Below, in pieces: positions 1 to 9,608 of a stretch of 64,000 bases of DNA. The notes under the pieces were generated by a model that saw only the letters and a program-made list of their open reading frames with translations, did no database searches and had not been told where the DNA came from. The DNA comes from Pseudomonadota bacterium (GTDB lineage Bacteria; Pseudomonadota; Alphaproteobacteria; Caulobacterales; Caulobacteraceae), in contig JAEYNH010000207.1 in assembly GCA_023412655.1 (NCBI GenBank), positions 1-64,000 of the forward strand, given 5' to 3'. The first letter of the stretch is position 1; every line of letters starts with the position of its first letter. A program made the translations under genes and the position numbers.

Positions 1-195
1 TCTCCATGCCGCCGATGAAGGGCAGGGGCGGCTTGTGCTGATGTTCGCCGCGGGTCTGCATCAGGTCGGGGAAGTTCACCGCCGCGGCGAGAATCTTCAC
101 CCGCACCTCGCCCGGGCCGGGCTCGGGGATCGGCAGGTCGCGGATGTGGACCCCGGCGTAGTCGGGCGCGAGTTCCTCGACGACCAGGGCTCTCA
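1..195 (-). CDS. NADPH:quinone oxidoreductase family protein (5' part, cut by window edge)
   Basis: This is the first 65 residues of a zinc-type alcohol dehydrogenase-like protein and it runs off the left edge. It begins MRALVVEELAPDY, and the GroES-like fold start is seen in PEPGPGEVRVKI and in AAVNFPDLMQTRGEHQ, typical of quinone oxidoreductase (QOR) members that lack the zinc ligands. Family members reduce quinones or enoyl-thioesters with NADPH. The ATG lies 14 bases after the stop of the upstream hydrolase gene on the same strand, so it is probably the last visible member of a hydrolase/TetR/SDR operon. The family is confident; the substrate cannot be told from the fragment. Confidence 0.85.
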
Positions 196-209
196 TGCGT
201 GGCCCCGCA

Positions 210-1256
210 TCAGGCCATGCGGCCTTCGTAGCCCTGGCGGACGAGGCGGGCGACCTCGCGGCTGGCCCGGTCGGCGGCCGGCACCGCGCCGGTGAAGGCG
301 ACGAAGGCATGGGCCAGGCTGTCGTAGCAGCGATAGACCACAGGCGTTCCCGCCTCGCGCAGGGCCCGAGCGTAGGCCTCGCCCTGGTCCACCAGGGGGT
401 CGAAGCCGGCGGTCACGACGATGGCCGGCGCCAGGCCCGACAGGTCGGGCGCCTTCAGCGGCGAAAGCTTGGGGTGGGCCGGATCATCGCCGGGGTTCAG
501 GTAGTGGCCCATGAACCAGTCCATGGTGGCGCTGTTCAGCGGGAAGGCCTCGCCATAGGTGGTCATGGACGGCGTTTGGGAGGCCACGTCCGTGCAGGGA
601 TAGACCAGCAGCTGCAGCACCGGCTGCGGCTCGCCGGCCCGCTTCAGGTCCTGGCAGACGATGGCGGCGAAGTTGCCGCCCATGGAATCGCCGCCCACCG
701 CCGCCTGGCCGGCCGGGGCCCCGAAGCGGTCGGCGTTGTCCCGGGCCCAGCGATAGGCCGCCAGGGTGTCGTCCACGCCCGCCGGAAAGCGGTGCTCGGG
801 CGCCAGCCTATAATCCAGCGACAGCACCGGGCCGCGGGTGACTGCCGCCAGCAGGGTGCAGAAGACGTGGGTCGTCTCGATATTGCCGATCACCCCGCCG
901 CCCATGTGCGCCCAGACCATCAGCGGCGCCTGCGGATCCTGGTCCGAGGGCCGATAGGCGCGGGCGGGGATGTCGCCGGCGGCGCCGGGGACCTGGAGAT
1001 CCTCCCAGGTGACGCCCGGCTCGGGCTTGCCGGCCATGGCCGCAATCAGCCCGTCCATGCCGCCCCGGGCCTGTTCGGGGGTGGCCTGGGTCATGGGCGG
1101 CGCCTTGCGGGCCTGGGCCGCCAGGAACTGCAGGCGAGGGTCGAGGGTGCGGCCGCCCACATGCACCACCCCGCCGCCGGACATCAGGCGCAGCAGCGGG
1201 GCGGGCAGCGACAGGATCAGGCTGGCGATGGCGCGCTGGGCGGCGGCGGAGGCCAT
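210..1256 (-). CDS. alpha/beta hydrolase, HSL (family IV) esterase-like
   Basis: A 348-residue hormone-sensitive-lipase type hydrolase, probably cytoplasmic, acting on acyl esters. The nucleophile elbow GDSMGGN carries Ser191; Asp286 in GFDPLVDQG and His316 in LAHAF complete a plausible triad. The oxyanion motif, normally HGGG, reads HMGG (residues 117-120), a change of its first glycine. The DYRLAPEHRFPAG segment is classical for the family. The start is the ATG at 1256, which shares one base with the TetR stop codon (TGATG), implying translational coupling. A longer open frame upstream runs inside the TetR gene and is not used. With the neighbouring quinone oxidoreductase and SDR it suggests lipid or xenobiotic ester catabolism; the substrate is unknown. 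Confidence 0.88.
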   Translation of the reverse strand: MASAAAQRAIASLILSLPAPLLRLMSGGGVVHVGGRTLDPRLQFLAAQARKAPPMTQATPEQARGGMDGLIAAMAGKPEPGVTWEDLQVPGAAGDIPARAYRPSDQDPQAPLMVWAHMGGGVIGNIETTHVFCTLLAAVTRGPVLSLDYRLAPEHRFPAGVDDTLAAYRWARDNADRFGAPAGQAAVGGDSMGGNFAAIVCQDLKRAGEPQPVLQLLVYPCTDVASQTPSMTTYGEAFPLNSATMDWFMGHYLNPGDDPAHPKLSPLKAPDLSGLAPAIVVTAGFDPLVDQGEAYARALREAGTPVVYRCYDSLAHAFVAFTGAVPAADRASREVARLVRQGYEGRMA

Positions 1257-1879
1257 CAGCGCACCGCCGGCAGGCCGCGAAGGCCGTTGAGGATCATGGC
1301 CACGGCGAAGTCCGCGGCGGCCTCGGTGTCGATCGGCCGGCGTTCCAGCATCTTGTCTCCCACCTCCCGCGCCACCGCGATGCACGCGGCGGTCATGTAG
1401 TCCGGATCGGACGCCGGGCCCTTGCCGGCGGCGACCGCCTCGACGATGGCGTCGCGCACCTCGCGGAAGACGGCGGCCATTTCGGGCGTCTCCCCGTGTA
1501 CGTGCGGATGCGGCTCGCCGGCGGGGCGCCGGGCCAGCCAGCTGGAGTGCTCGTCGGCCATGAACCGGAAGTAGGCCGAGATCGCCTGGCGCACGAAGGC
1601 CTCGAAGTCGTCGTGCGACTGGGCGCGGATCGCCTTCAGCATGGGAGCGAAGCGCCGGGCGCCGTCGTCCGCCAGGGCGGCGAACACCTCCTCCTTGGAA
1701 CGGTAGTAGTTATAGAAGGTGCCGGCCGCCAGGCCGGTGCGGCGGATGATGTCGCGCACCGTGGCCGCATCGTAGCCCAGCTCCCCGAACACCTCGCGGG
1801 CGGCGTCGAGGATCGCCTGTCGGTTCTGGACCTTGGTCTGCTCGCGCTTGCCGACCGGGAGATAGGCGACCTGGGCCAT
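1256..1879 (-). CDS. TetR/AcrR family transcriptional regulator
   Basis: A 207-residue one-component repressor. The N-terminal DNA-binding domain (about residues 12-60) contains the usual helix-turn-helix: RQAILDAAREVFGELGYDAA, then TVRDIIRRTGLAAGTFYNYY, then RSKEEVFAAL. The C-terminal ligand domain (70-207) is all-helical and variable. It sits between the SDR gene upstream (98-bp gap) and the esterase gene, with which it overlaps by one base, so it probably controls this small catabolic cluster and itself. The ligand, perhaps an acyl-CoA or a lipophilic compound, is inference. Confidence 0.9.
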   Translation of the reverse strand: MAQVAYLPVGKREQTKVQNRQAILDAAREVFGELGYDAATVRDIIRRTGLAAGTFYNYYRSKEEVFAALADDGARRFAPMLKAIRAQSHDDFEAFVRQAISAYFRFMADEHSSWLARRPAGEPHPHVHGETPEMAAVFREVRDAIVEAVAAGKGPASDPDYMTAACIAVAREVGDKMLERRPIDTEAAADFAVAMILNGLRGLPAVR

Positions 1880-1977
1880 GGAGGGTTACGGAGTTCCTGC
1901 AGAAAGATGACGGGAGTCATTCTCGCGGGGGAATCCTGCGCCTGCAAGGGGCTGGGCGTGCGGCGCAGCTCGCGGTC

Positions 1978-2868
1978 TCAGACCGTCCGCTGGGCCCGGT
2001 CCTTGTCGTTGGTGGCCCGGATGGCGTTGCGGGCGGCTTCCCACTCGGCGTCGCCCCACGAAGCCAGGCGCGAGAAGCCGCCGCTGGTCAGCAGGTGCGA
2101 GCCGCCGTCGATCGCGATGGTCTGGCCGTTCACATAGGCCGACAGCGGGTGCAGCAGGTAGACGGCGAGGTTGGCCAGCTCGCGCATCTCCCCGTTGCGG
2201 CCCAGCGGGATCATCGGGTCCTTGTCCTCGGCCATCGCCCCGCCGCTGGGGTTGAGCCGGGCGCTCATCCCCTCGGTCGGGAAGGGCCCGGGGGCGATGG
2301 CGTTGAAACGGACGCCGCGGTTGCCCCATTCCACGGCCAGGGACTGGGTCATGACGTTGAGCCCGGCCTTGGACATGGCCGAGGGCACGGTGAACGGCCC
2401 CCCGTGCCAGACCCACGTGGTCAGAATCGAGACCACCGAGGCAGGCTTGCCCTCGGCCAGCCAGCGCTTGCCGGCGTCCAGGGTGACGAAGAACGAGCCC
2501 CGGAAGACGATGTTGGCGATGGCGTCGAAGCCCTTGGGCGTCAGGTCCTCGGTGCGGCTGATGAAGTTGCCGGCGGCGTTGTTGACGAGGCCGGTGAGGG
2601 CGCCGCCGTCGGCCCAGATCTCGTCCATGGCGTCATGGATGGCTTCGGGCACGCGGATGTCGCAGGCCTGGCCCACGCAACGGCCGCCGGCGCCGCCGTG
2701 GGCGTCCATCAGCTCCCGGGCCGCATCCTCGATGACATTGCCCCGGCGGCCCCAGATGTAGACCTCGGCGCCCAGCATCAGGCAGGCCTCGGCCATCACC
2801 TTGCCAAGGCCCGTGCCGCCGCCGGTGATCAGCACCCGCTGGCCCTTCATCAGACCCGGCCTGAACAT
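1978..2868 (-). CDS. SDR family oxidoreductase, 2,4-dienoyl-CoA reductase-like
   Basis: A 296-residue short-chain dehydrogenase. The cofactor motif is TGGGTGLG (residues 15-22 region), followed by NNAAGNF. Instead of the usual Tyr-x-x-x-Lys, the active site reads PSAMSKAG, which matches the S-A-x-x-K arrangement of 2,4-dienoyl-CoA reductases (human DECR1 has PSASAKAG). The predicted role is therefore NADPH-dependent reduction of dienoyl-CoA during oxidation of unsaturated fatty acids. The start ATG at 2868 has no Shine-Dalgarno sequence of its own; it overlaps the stop of an 8-codon leader frame that does have one. An alternative internal start is Met7. It heads the esterase/TetR/QOR gene run. 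Confidence 0.88.
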   Translation of the reverse strand: MFRPGLMKGQRVLITGGGTGLGKVMAEACLMLGAEVYIWGRRGNVIEDAARELMDAHGGAGGRCVGQACDIRVPEAIHDAMDEIWADGGALTGLVNNAAGNFISRTEDLTPKGFDAIANIVFRGSFFVTLDAGKRWLAEGKPASVVSILTTWVWHGGPFTVPSAMSKAGLNVMTQSLAVEWGNRGVRFNAIAPGPFPTEGMSARLNPSGGAMAEDKDPMIPLGRNGEMRELANLAVYLLHPLSAYVNGQTIAIDGGSHLLTSGGFSRLASWGDAEWEAARNAIRATNDKDRAQRTV

Positions 2869-2894
2869 CAGGTCTTCGACGTGAAGTGCGTCAT
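2868..2894 (-). CDS. 8-codon leader mini-frame coupled to the dienoyl-CoA reductase gene
   Basis: The frame ATG ACG CAC TTC ACG TCG AAG ACC TGA encodes MTHFTSKT. A consensus GGGAGG lies at 2901-2906, six bases before its ATG, which is ideal spacing. Its TGA shares one base with the reductase ATG (TGATG). This is the only good ribosome-binding site for the reductase, so ribosomes probably load here and re-initiate. The alternative is a one-base sequencing or natural frameshift that would fuse these residues to the reductase N-terminus. Confidence 0.45.
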   Translation of the reverse strand: MTHFTSKT

Positions 2895-2948
2895 CGGTGG
2901 CCTCCCTTTGTCGTTGGAAGCCAGTGGGACCTGCTGACGCCACGTCGG

Positions 2949-4574
2949 TCAATCCTCGCGGGCGGAGCCTTGGCGCTCCAGCGCCTGGACGGCGGCCGCT
3001 ACCTGGGCCAGCACCAGTCCCCACCCGCCGTCTGGGCCCTGGCGGAACAGCCGTACCGACCCATACCAGGGCATGGTCTCGCCCACTGCCCCGTAGCGCC
3101 ACTCGGGCCGTTGCGGGATCATCACCAGGGCGCGTTGGCCGATGGCCCCGGCAAGGTGAACCACCGCGGTCTGGACCGACACCACCACATCCAGGGCCGC
3201 CACCAGGCCCGCCAGGTCGGCGAAGTCGTCGATCTCCGCAGGATCGAACATTCGGACGGGCGCGCCGTGGCCGGCCAGACCCCGCGCTTCGGCGGCCGCC
3301 TCGCCATACTGCAGGCTCACCAGTTCACGGCCCGGGCCGGAGAGGGCGGCCGCGAGCATCTCCAGCGGCATCGAGCGTTCGGCTCCCTTCGTCCGGTCCA
3401 GGCCGCCGCGCCAGGAAATGCCGATCCGCACGGGCGCCGCGCCCGGGTCGCCGCCGGCCAGCCGGCTGCGCCAGGCCTCGACCCGCTCCGCCGGCGGGGA
3501 CAGGAAGGCGCGTCCGGGAAAGTCCTCGGCCCGCTGGCGAAAGGCGTGGGCGAGGCTGCCTATGGCGACGATCCGGTCGAAGCCGCCGGAACGCAGGGCG
3601 CGGGCCGCTTCCGGGTCCAGGCAACGCACGGTCGGGAAGCTGCCGGCGAACAGCCGCGCCAGCCGGGGCTCGCAGACGAGGGTGACCTCGGCGGCCAGGG
3701 CCGCAAGGTCGGGGAGTATGCTGGCGAAGAGGATTTCGTCGCCCACGCCCTGCTCGCCGATCACCAGCACCCGCTGCCCTGCGAGGTCCGCGGGTGTGGG
3801 CATGAGGGTCAGGCGAGCCACCAGGGCGGCGGGGACATGGCCTCGGGAACGCTTGGTGAAGAGGGACGTCGCCCAGCGGCGCTCGTAGTCCGCCCAGCCT
3901 CCGGCGAAGTCGCCGAGGGTGAGGCGCGGGTGGGCTCTGCGATAGCGGGCCAGGGCGCTCGACGGGTGTGCGGCGACGGCGGCGTCCAGATGGGCGATGG
4001 CATCCCGGTGGCGTCCCATGGCGGTGAGGGTCATGCCCAGGTTGCACAGGCAGTCGTGATCGCCGGGCCTGGCCTGCAGGCCCTGGGCGAACGCCTCCAA
4101 GGCCGCATCGTAGCGTTTCTCGGCGAAGGCGGCCGTGCCGAGATGACTGAGGGCGCCCGGATCGCCGGGCCGCAGCTTCAGAGCCTCCTGGGCAGCCAGG
4201 GCGGCTTCCTTGGGCCGCCCTAGCTCGTTCAGGGCCTGGGCGCGGTTGGCGTGGGCCGTGGCGAGGCGCGGATCAATGGCCAGCGCCCGGTCGTAGTCGG
4301 CTAGGGCCTCCTCGTGCCGGTCAATGCGGCCCAGGGCGACCGCGCGGTTGACGTGGTCCGCCGCACGTCCCGGATTGCGCGCCACGGCCTGATCCAGGGC
4401 CTCGATGGCGCTCAGGAACGCGCCGAGCTCCATGCGAAGCTGGCCCAACATGGCCCAGGCGCCCGCGTCCTGCGGCGTCTCCGAAAGGAGCTGCTCCAGC
4501 TGCTGGGCCGCCGGCGCGAACTGTCCGGCCCGGGCGAGGGCGATCGCCTCCGCGTGCCGCTCGGCCGGTGTCAC
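2949..4574 (-). CDS. tetratricopeptide repeat protein with C-terminal GT9-like glycosyltransferase domain
   Basis: A 541-residue two-domain protein. Residues about 1-240 hold six to seven TPR units, seen in repeats such as ALADYDRALAIDPRLATAHA and ALEAFAQGLQARPGDHDCL. Residues about 265-541 form a GT-B domain related to ADP-heptose transferases, with GEQGVGDEILFASILPDL, GISWRGG and a C-terminal VQTAVVHLAGAIG nucleotide-binding segment. In many relatives that last motif has Asp where this protein has Gln. TPR-GT proteins of this type glycosylate proteins in Caulobacteria (FlmG acts on flagellins), but no flagellin gene is near, so the acceptor is unknown. The start is the GTG at 4574, overlapping the DUF72 stop by four bases (GTGA). 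Confidence 0.85.
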   Translation of the reverse strand: MTPAERHAEAIALARAGQFAPAAQQLEQLLSETPQDAGAWAMLGQLRMELGAFLSAIEALDQAVARNPGRAADHVNRAVALGRIDRHEEALADYDRALAIDPRLATAHANRAQALNELGRPKEAALAAQEALKLRPGDPGALSHLGTAAFAEKRYDAALEAFAQGLQARPGDHDCLCNLGMTLTAMGRHRDAIAHLDAAVAAHPSSALARYRRAHPRLTLGDFAGGWADYERRWATSLFTKRSRGHVPAALVARLTLMPTPADLAGQRVLVIGEQGVGDEILFASILPDLAALAAEVTLVCEPRLARLFAGSFPTVRCLDPEAARALRSGGFDRIVAIGSLAHAFRQRAEDFPGRAFLSPPAERVEAWRSRLAGGDPGAAPVRIGISWRGGLDRTKGAERSMPLEMLAAALSGPGRELVSLQYGEAAAEARGLAGHGAPVRMFDPAEIDDFADLAGLVAALDVVVSVQTAVVHLAGAIGQRALVMIPQRPEWRYGAVGETMPWYGSVRLFRQGPDGGWGLVLAQVAAAVQALERQGSARED

Positions 4575-5410
4575 GCGTCCGCCGGGGGCCGGAAGTCCGG
4601 GTCCACGCGCTTGATGAACTCCATGGCCGCGGCGGGGGCGCGGACCTTCCCCTCGTGGATCACAAAGGCGTAGACGTCGCGAGGCTCCTCGGGCGGGCCG
4701 GTGCGGTCGAGGGGCTGGAAGTCGCCGGGCACCCCGCCCTCGGCATAGGCCCGGAACCGGGCGGCCCAGGCGTCGAGCTCGGACGCCTCGTAGCCGGTGG
4801 GGATCTCGTCGCTGGCCGAGATCAGGCGCAGGTAGACGAAGTCGGCGGTGACGTCCGGGATGAAGGGGTAGTTCTCGTTCTCGGAATTGCAGATCGCCAC
4901 GTTGCGGTCGCGGCACAGGCCTACGAACTTGGCGTCGGCGAAGGAGGCGTTGCGCACCTCGACGACGTGCTTCAGCGGCAGGCCCTCGAGCTCCCGGGGC
5001 AGCAGGTCGAGCCAGGCGGCGAACTCGTCGTAGTCGAACTTCTTGGTCGGAGCGAACTGCCACAGGATCGGGCCCAGCCGGTCGCCGAGCTCGGTGAGGC
5101 CCTGGCCCAGGAAGATGTCCATCGAGCCCTTGCCGTCGGACAGCACCTTGCGGTTGGTGCAGAAGCGGCTGGCCTTCACGGCGAACTTGAAGCCCTCGGG
5201 TGTGGCGGCGCGCCACTTGGCCCAGCTGTCGGGCTTGAAGCTGGAATAGTAGGTGCCGTTGATCTCGATGGCCGTCAGCCGGCGCGAGGCATAGGCCAGC
5301 TCGTCCGCGTGCTTGAGGCCCTTGGGATAGAAGACCCCGCGCCAGGGTTCGAAGGTCCAGCCTCCGATGCCGCAGCGGATCCGGCCCTCGGCCGCGCCTT
5401 CCCTGGCCAT
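4571..5410 (-). CDS. DUF72 domain-containing protein
   Basis: A 279-residue TIM-barrel-like DUF72 protein (YecE family). The family start is seen as IRCGIGGWTFEPWRGVFYP, followed by AIEINGTYYS, FKFAVKASRF, GPILWQFAPTKKFD and HVVEVRNASF. The biochemical function of DUF72 is not established. The ATG at 5410 is chosen because GGGAGG lies six bases upstream; an ATG seven codons earlier has no such site. The stop overlaps the downstream TPR-glycosyltransferase start by four bases, so the two are probably co-translated, though a functional link is not obvious. Confidence 0.9.
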   Translation of the reverse strand: MAREGAAEGRIRCGIGGWTFEPWRGVFYPKGLKHADELAYASRRLTAIEINGTYYSSFKPDSWAKWRAATPEGFKFAVKASRFCTNRKVLSDGKGSMDIFLGQGLTELGDRLGPILWQFAPTKKFDYDEFAAWLDLLPRELEGLPLKHVVEVRNASFADAKFVGLCRDRNVAICNSENENYPFIPDVTADFVYLRLISASDEIPTGYEASELDAWAARFRAYAEGGVPGDFQPLDRTGPPEEPRDVYAFVIHEGKVRAPAAAMEFIKRVDPDFRPPADA

Positions 5411-5504
5411 GTGACGCCTCCCGTCGATCACCGTGAAAGCTGTTGTGATGAGGCCGGGCGACGCGGCAACGGCGCCGCCCGGGCCCCCTGGCCTTACCCG
5501 CGCC

Positions 5505-7166
<1,662 letters not shown>

Positions 7167-7216
7167 TCGGTCTGTGGTTGTGGTTGCGCGACCTAATCGC
7201 GGCTTTCGGCGAAAAG

Positions 7217-7981
7217 CTAGAGCGCGGATCGCCGCCGGTCGATGAAGGCGCCGATTCCGTCCAGCACCACCTGCAGGCCCTGTTCGAAGCGCGTTTCCGG
7301 GTCGATGGCGAGGTGTCGCTGGTCGCGCCGGGCCTGGGCCAGCCGCAGGGTCTGCGGGTAGCGGTCGGGGCTCAGGTGCGGCTGCAGGGCCGGTTCAACC
7401 AGCGCCAGCCAGGCTTCGTCCGAAAGGCTGTCCCGCTGCGACGCCGTGCGGACCCGACGCGCCTCGGCCAGGGCGCCGCCGACGAAGTTGCGCAGCACAT
7501 CGACGATGAGCCCTTTCTCCAGCGTGCTGAGGCCGGCGTCGTCGAGGGCGGCCATGACGCTCTCGATGCGGGTGAGCAGGTTGGGGCCAAGGGGCGGGCG
7601 ATGCAGCGCCATTTCCAGCAGCCAGGGATGCTTCTGCGCCAGGTTCCAGCGGGCGCGGGCCATGAACGCCAGCGCCTCGCGCCAGTTCAGGCCCGGCGGC
7701 GCCATCTCGCCCTCGCCGAGCACCCGGTCGTACATCAGGGCGAGCAGCTCGTTCTTGGAGCGGACATAGGTGTAGATGGCCATGGGCGAGACGCCGACCG
7801 CCTGGGCGACGCTGCGCATGGAGATCGCCCCAATGCCGTCGCGATCGGCGATATCAATGGCCGCCTGGACCACGTCGTCGGTGGAGAACCTTGGCTTCGG
7901 ACCGCGCTTGCCCGGTCCGTGAAGTCCCCACAGCAGCTCGATGCTGCGCCGGGGATCGTCGCCGATGTCGTCCTTCGCCAT
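7217..7981 (-). CDS. TetR/AcrR family regulator divergent from RND efflux operon
   Basis: A 254-residue TetR-type repressor. The HTH region is near residues 31-77 (STDDVVQAAIDIADRDG, then MRSVAQAVGVSPMAIYTYV, then RSKNELLALM). The first 25 residues, containing PGKRGPKPRF, form a basic arm seen in TetR-class proteins with a tetracycline-repressor-type C-terminal domain. The gene is divergently arranged with the nodT/MFP/RND operon across a 196-bp spacer that contains a dyad next to this gene's start, so it very probably represses the pump. A GGGAG site precedes its ATG. The inducer is unknown. Confidence 0.88.
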   Translation of the reverse strand: MAKDDIGDDPRRSIELLWGLHGPGKRGPKPRFSTDDVVQAAIDIADRDGIGAISMRSVAQAVGVSPMAIYTYVRSKNELLALMYDRVLGEGEMAPPGLNWREALAFMARARWNLAQKHPWLLEMALHRPPLGPNLLTRIESVMAALDDAGLSTLEKGLIVDVLRNFVGGALAEARRVRTASQRDSLSDEAWLALVEPALQPHLSPDRYPQTLRLAQARRDQRHLAIDPETRFEQGLQVVLDGIGAFIDRRRSAL

Positions 7982-8177
7982 GCCGCTCCCGTGCCCTGCA
8001 AGTAATACTTTACATCATACGGAGTTTGGGGCAAACGGCGGCCCGCACGGAGCCCGGCAGAGGCGTCGGCGGGAGAGAACGTTGGGACGGTCACTGGTGC
8101 GACGGTCGTTGCGCCGGCCATTCAAAGCTTGTTCAACCAACGCCGGTCTTATCTCCCCCAGGGCCCAAGAGAAACGC
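7982..8177. promoter_or_regulatory. divergent promoter/operator region between tetR and the RND efflux operon
   Basis: This 196-bp spacer is AT-rich only near the tetR side. The dyad GTAATACTTTAC (8002-8013; arms GTAA and TTAC) lies 21-32 bases upstream of the tetR ATG, where an autorepressor would be expected to bind. No convincing -35/-10 pair for the efflux operon could be picked out. The rest of the spacer up to the nodT start at 8178 holds no gene. The operator assignment is inference from position and symmetry. Confidence 0.4.
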
Positions 8178-9608
8178 ATGCGAAACGCCGCCTCCGTCGC
8201 CGTCCTGGCCGCGCTGTCGTTGAGCGCCTGCGCCACGCCGCGCCCGGCGGACGTCGCCCTGCCCGGCGCCTTCGAGGCCTCGCCCGACCCCGCCCCGCCC
8301 GGCGCAATCGCCCTGGACCAGTGGTGGACCGCCTATGACGATCCCCAGCTGACCGGGCTCATCGAGCAGGCCCTGCTCCGCAACCCCGATATCCGCACCG
8401 CCGCCGCGCGGCTGCAGGAAGTCCGCGCCCAGCGCACCAGCGCCATCCTGCAGTACCTGCCCCAGGGCGACGCCAGCGGCGCAGCCAGCCGCACCCGGAC
8501 CGACCAGCTGTCGGGCACGGAGGTCAACATCCCGGGCCTCTCCACCAGCGGCACGTCCGAGCGGTATTCCGCCGATTTCAACGTCAGCTGGGAGATCGAC
8601 CTGTTCGGCCGCTCGCTCGCCGCCACCCGGGCGGCCAGCGCCGAGGTCGCCGCCGCGCGCTTCGCCTTCGAAGGCACCCGGGCCGCTATCGCCGCGCAGA
8701 CGGCGGACGCCTACTTCCAGGCGCGGGGGCTGGCCATCCAGCTTGCCGACGCCCAGGAGACGGTGCGGATCCAGCGGGACCTCTACCGGATCGCCTCGCG
8801 CCGGGGCGAACTCGGGCTGGCCGCCACCTCGGAAGGCGATCGCATAGCTGGCGAACTGGCTCAGGCCGAAGCCCAGGTCCAGGGCCTGGAGGCCGAGCTG
8901 CAGGTGCAGAAGCGGGCCATCCTTATCCTGGCCGGGCGGATCGTGGAGCCCACCGCCAGCATCGACACGCCGCCGCAGGTGGGGATCGCCCCGCCCGTGC
9001 CCCAGTCCCTGCCGAGCGAACTTTTGCAGCGCCGCCCGGACGTGCGCGAGGCCCAGCAACGGGTGCGCTCGGCCGCTGGCCAGCAGCGGCTGGCGCAACT
9101 CGCCTTTTTCCCGACCTTCAACTTCACGCCGGGCCTCGGCTGGTCGAGGCAGGAGCAGCCGGGATTCTTGTCGGAAACCCAGAGCTGGACCCTGGGCGGT
9201 TCGGTGCTGCAGCCGGTGCTGTCGATCCCCCGGCTGTTGCAGGACCTGAAGGTGCAGAACGCCCGCACCGAACAGGCGGTCACCGCCTACGAGCGGGCGG
9301 TGCAGACCGCCTTCCAGGAAGCCGAGGGGGCCCTGGTGCGGCTCGACGCCGACCGCCAGCGGGTGGACACCCTCACCGAGGGCGAGGTTCGGGCCCGGCG
9401 CGCCTTCGAGGCGGCCCGCACCGGCTACCAGCGCGGCCTCACCGACCTCAACACCCTGCTGAACGCCGAGGCGGGATGGCGCGCCACGCGCACCCAGCTG
9501 ACCTCGGCCCAGGTGCAGGCCCTGCGCCGCAGCGTGCAGGCCTATCAAGCCATTGGCGGCGGCTGGCCCGCCGAAACCTACCCCCAAGCCCCGCTGGCGG
9601 CGCGATGA
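8178..9608 (+). CDS. efflux transporter outer membrane factor, NodT family
   Basis: A 476-residue TolC-like channel. It starts MRNAASVAVLAALSLSACAT: a lipoprotein signal with lipobox LSAC, so the protein is lipid-anchored in the outer membrane. Two OEP repeats follow, recognisable from DQWWTAYDDPQLTGLIEQAL, the coiled segments, PSELLQRRPDVREAQQRVR and the RAFEAARTGYQRGLTDLNTLL motif near the end. It provides the outer-membrane exit duct for the RND pump encoded two genes downstream. The stop overlaps the next gene's ATG (ATGA). The start at 8178 gives the lipoprotein signal; the frame upstream is not used. Confidence 0.94.
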   Translation: MRNAASVAVLAALSLSACATPRPADVALPGAFEASPDPAPPGAIALDQWWTAYDDPQLTGLIEQALLRNPDIRTAAARLQEVRAQRTSAILQYLPQGDASGAASRTRTDQLSGTEVNIPGLSTSGTSERYSADFNVSWEIDLFGRSLAATRAASAEVAAARFAFEGTRAAIAAQTADAYFQARGLAIQLADAQETVRIQRDLYRIASRRGELGLAATSEGDRIAGELAQAEAQVQGLEAELQVQKRAILILAGRIVEPTASIDTPPQVGIAPPVPQSLPSELLQRRPDVREAQQRVRSAAGQQRLAQLAFFPTFNFTPGLGWSRQEQPGFLSETQSWTLGGSVLQPVLSIPRLLQDLKVQNARTEQAVTAYERAVQTAFQEAEGALVRLDADRQRVDTLTEGEVRARRAFEAARTGYQRGLTDLNTLLNAEAGWRATRTQLTSAQVQALRRSVQAYQAIGGGWPAETYPQAPLAAR

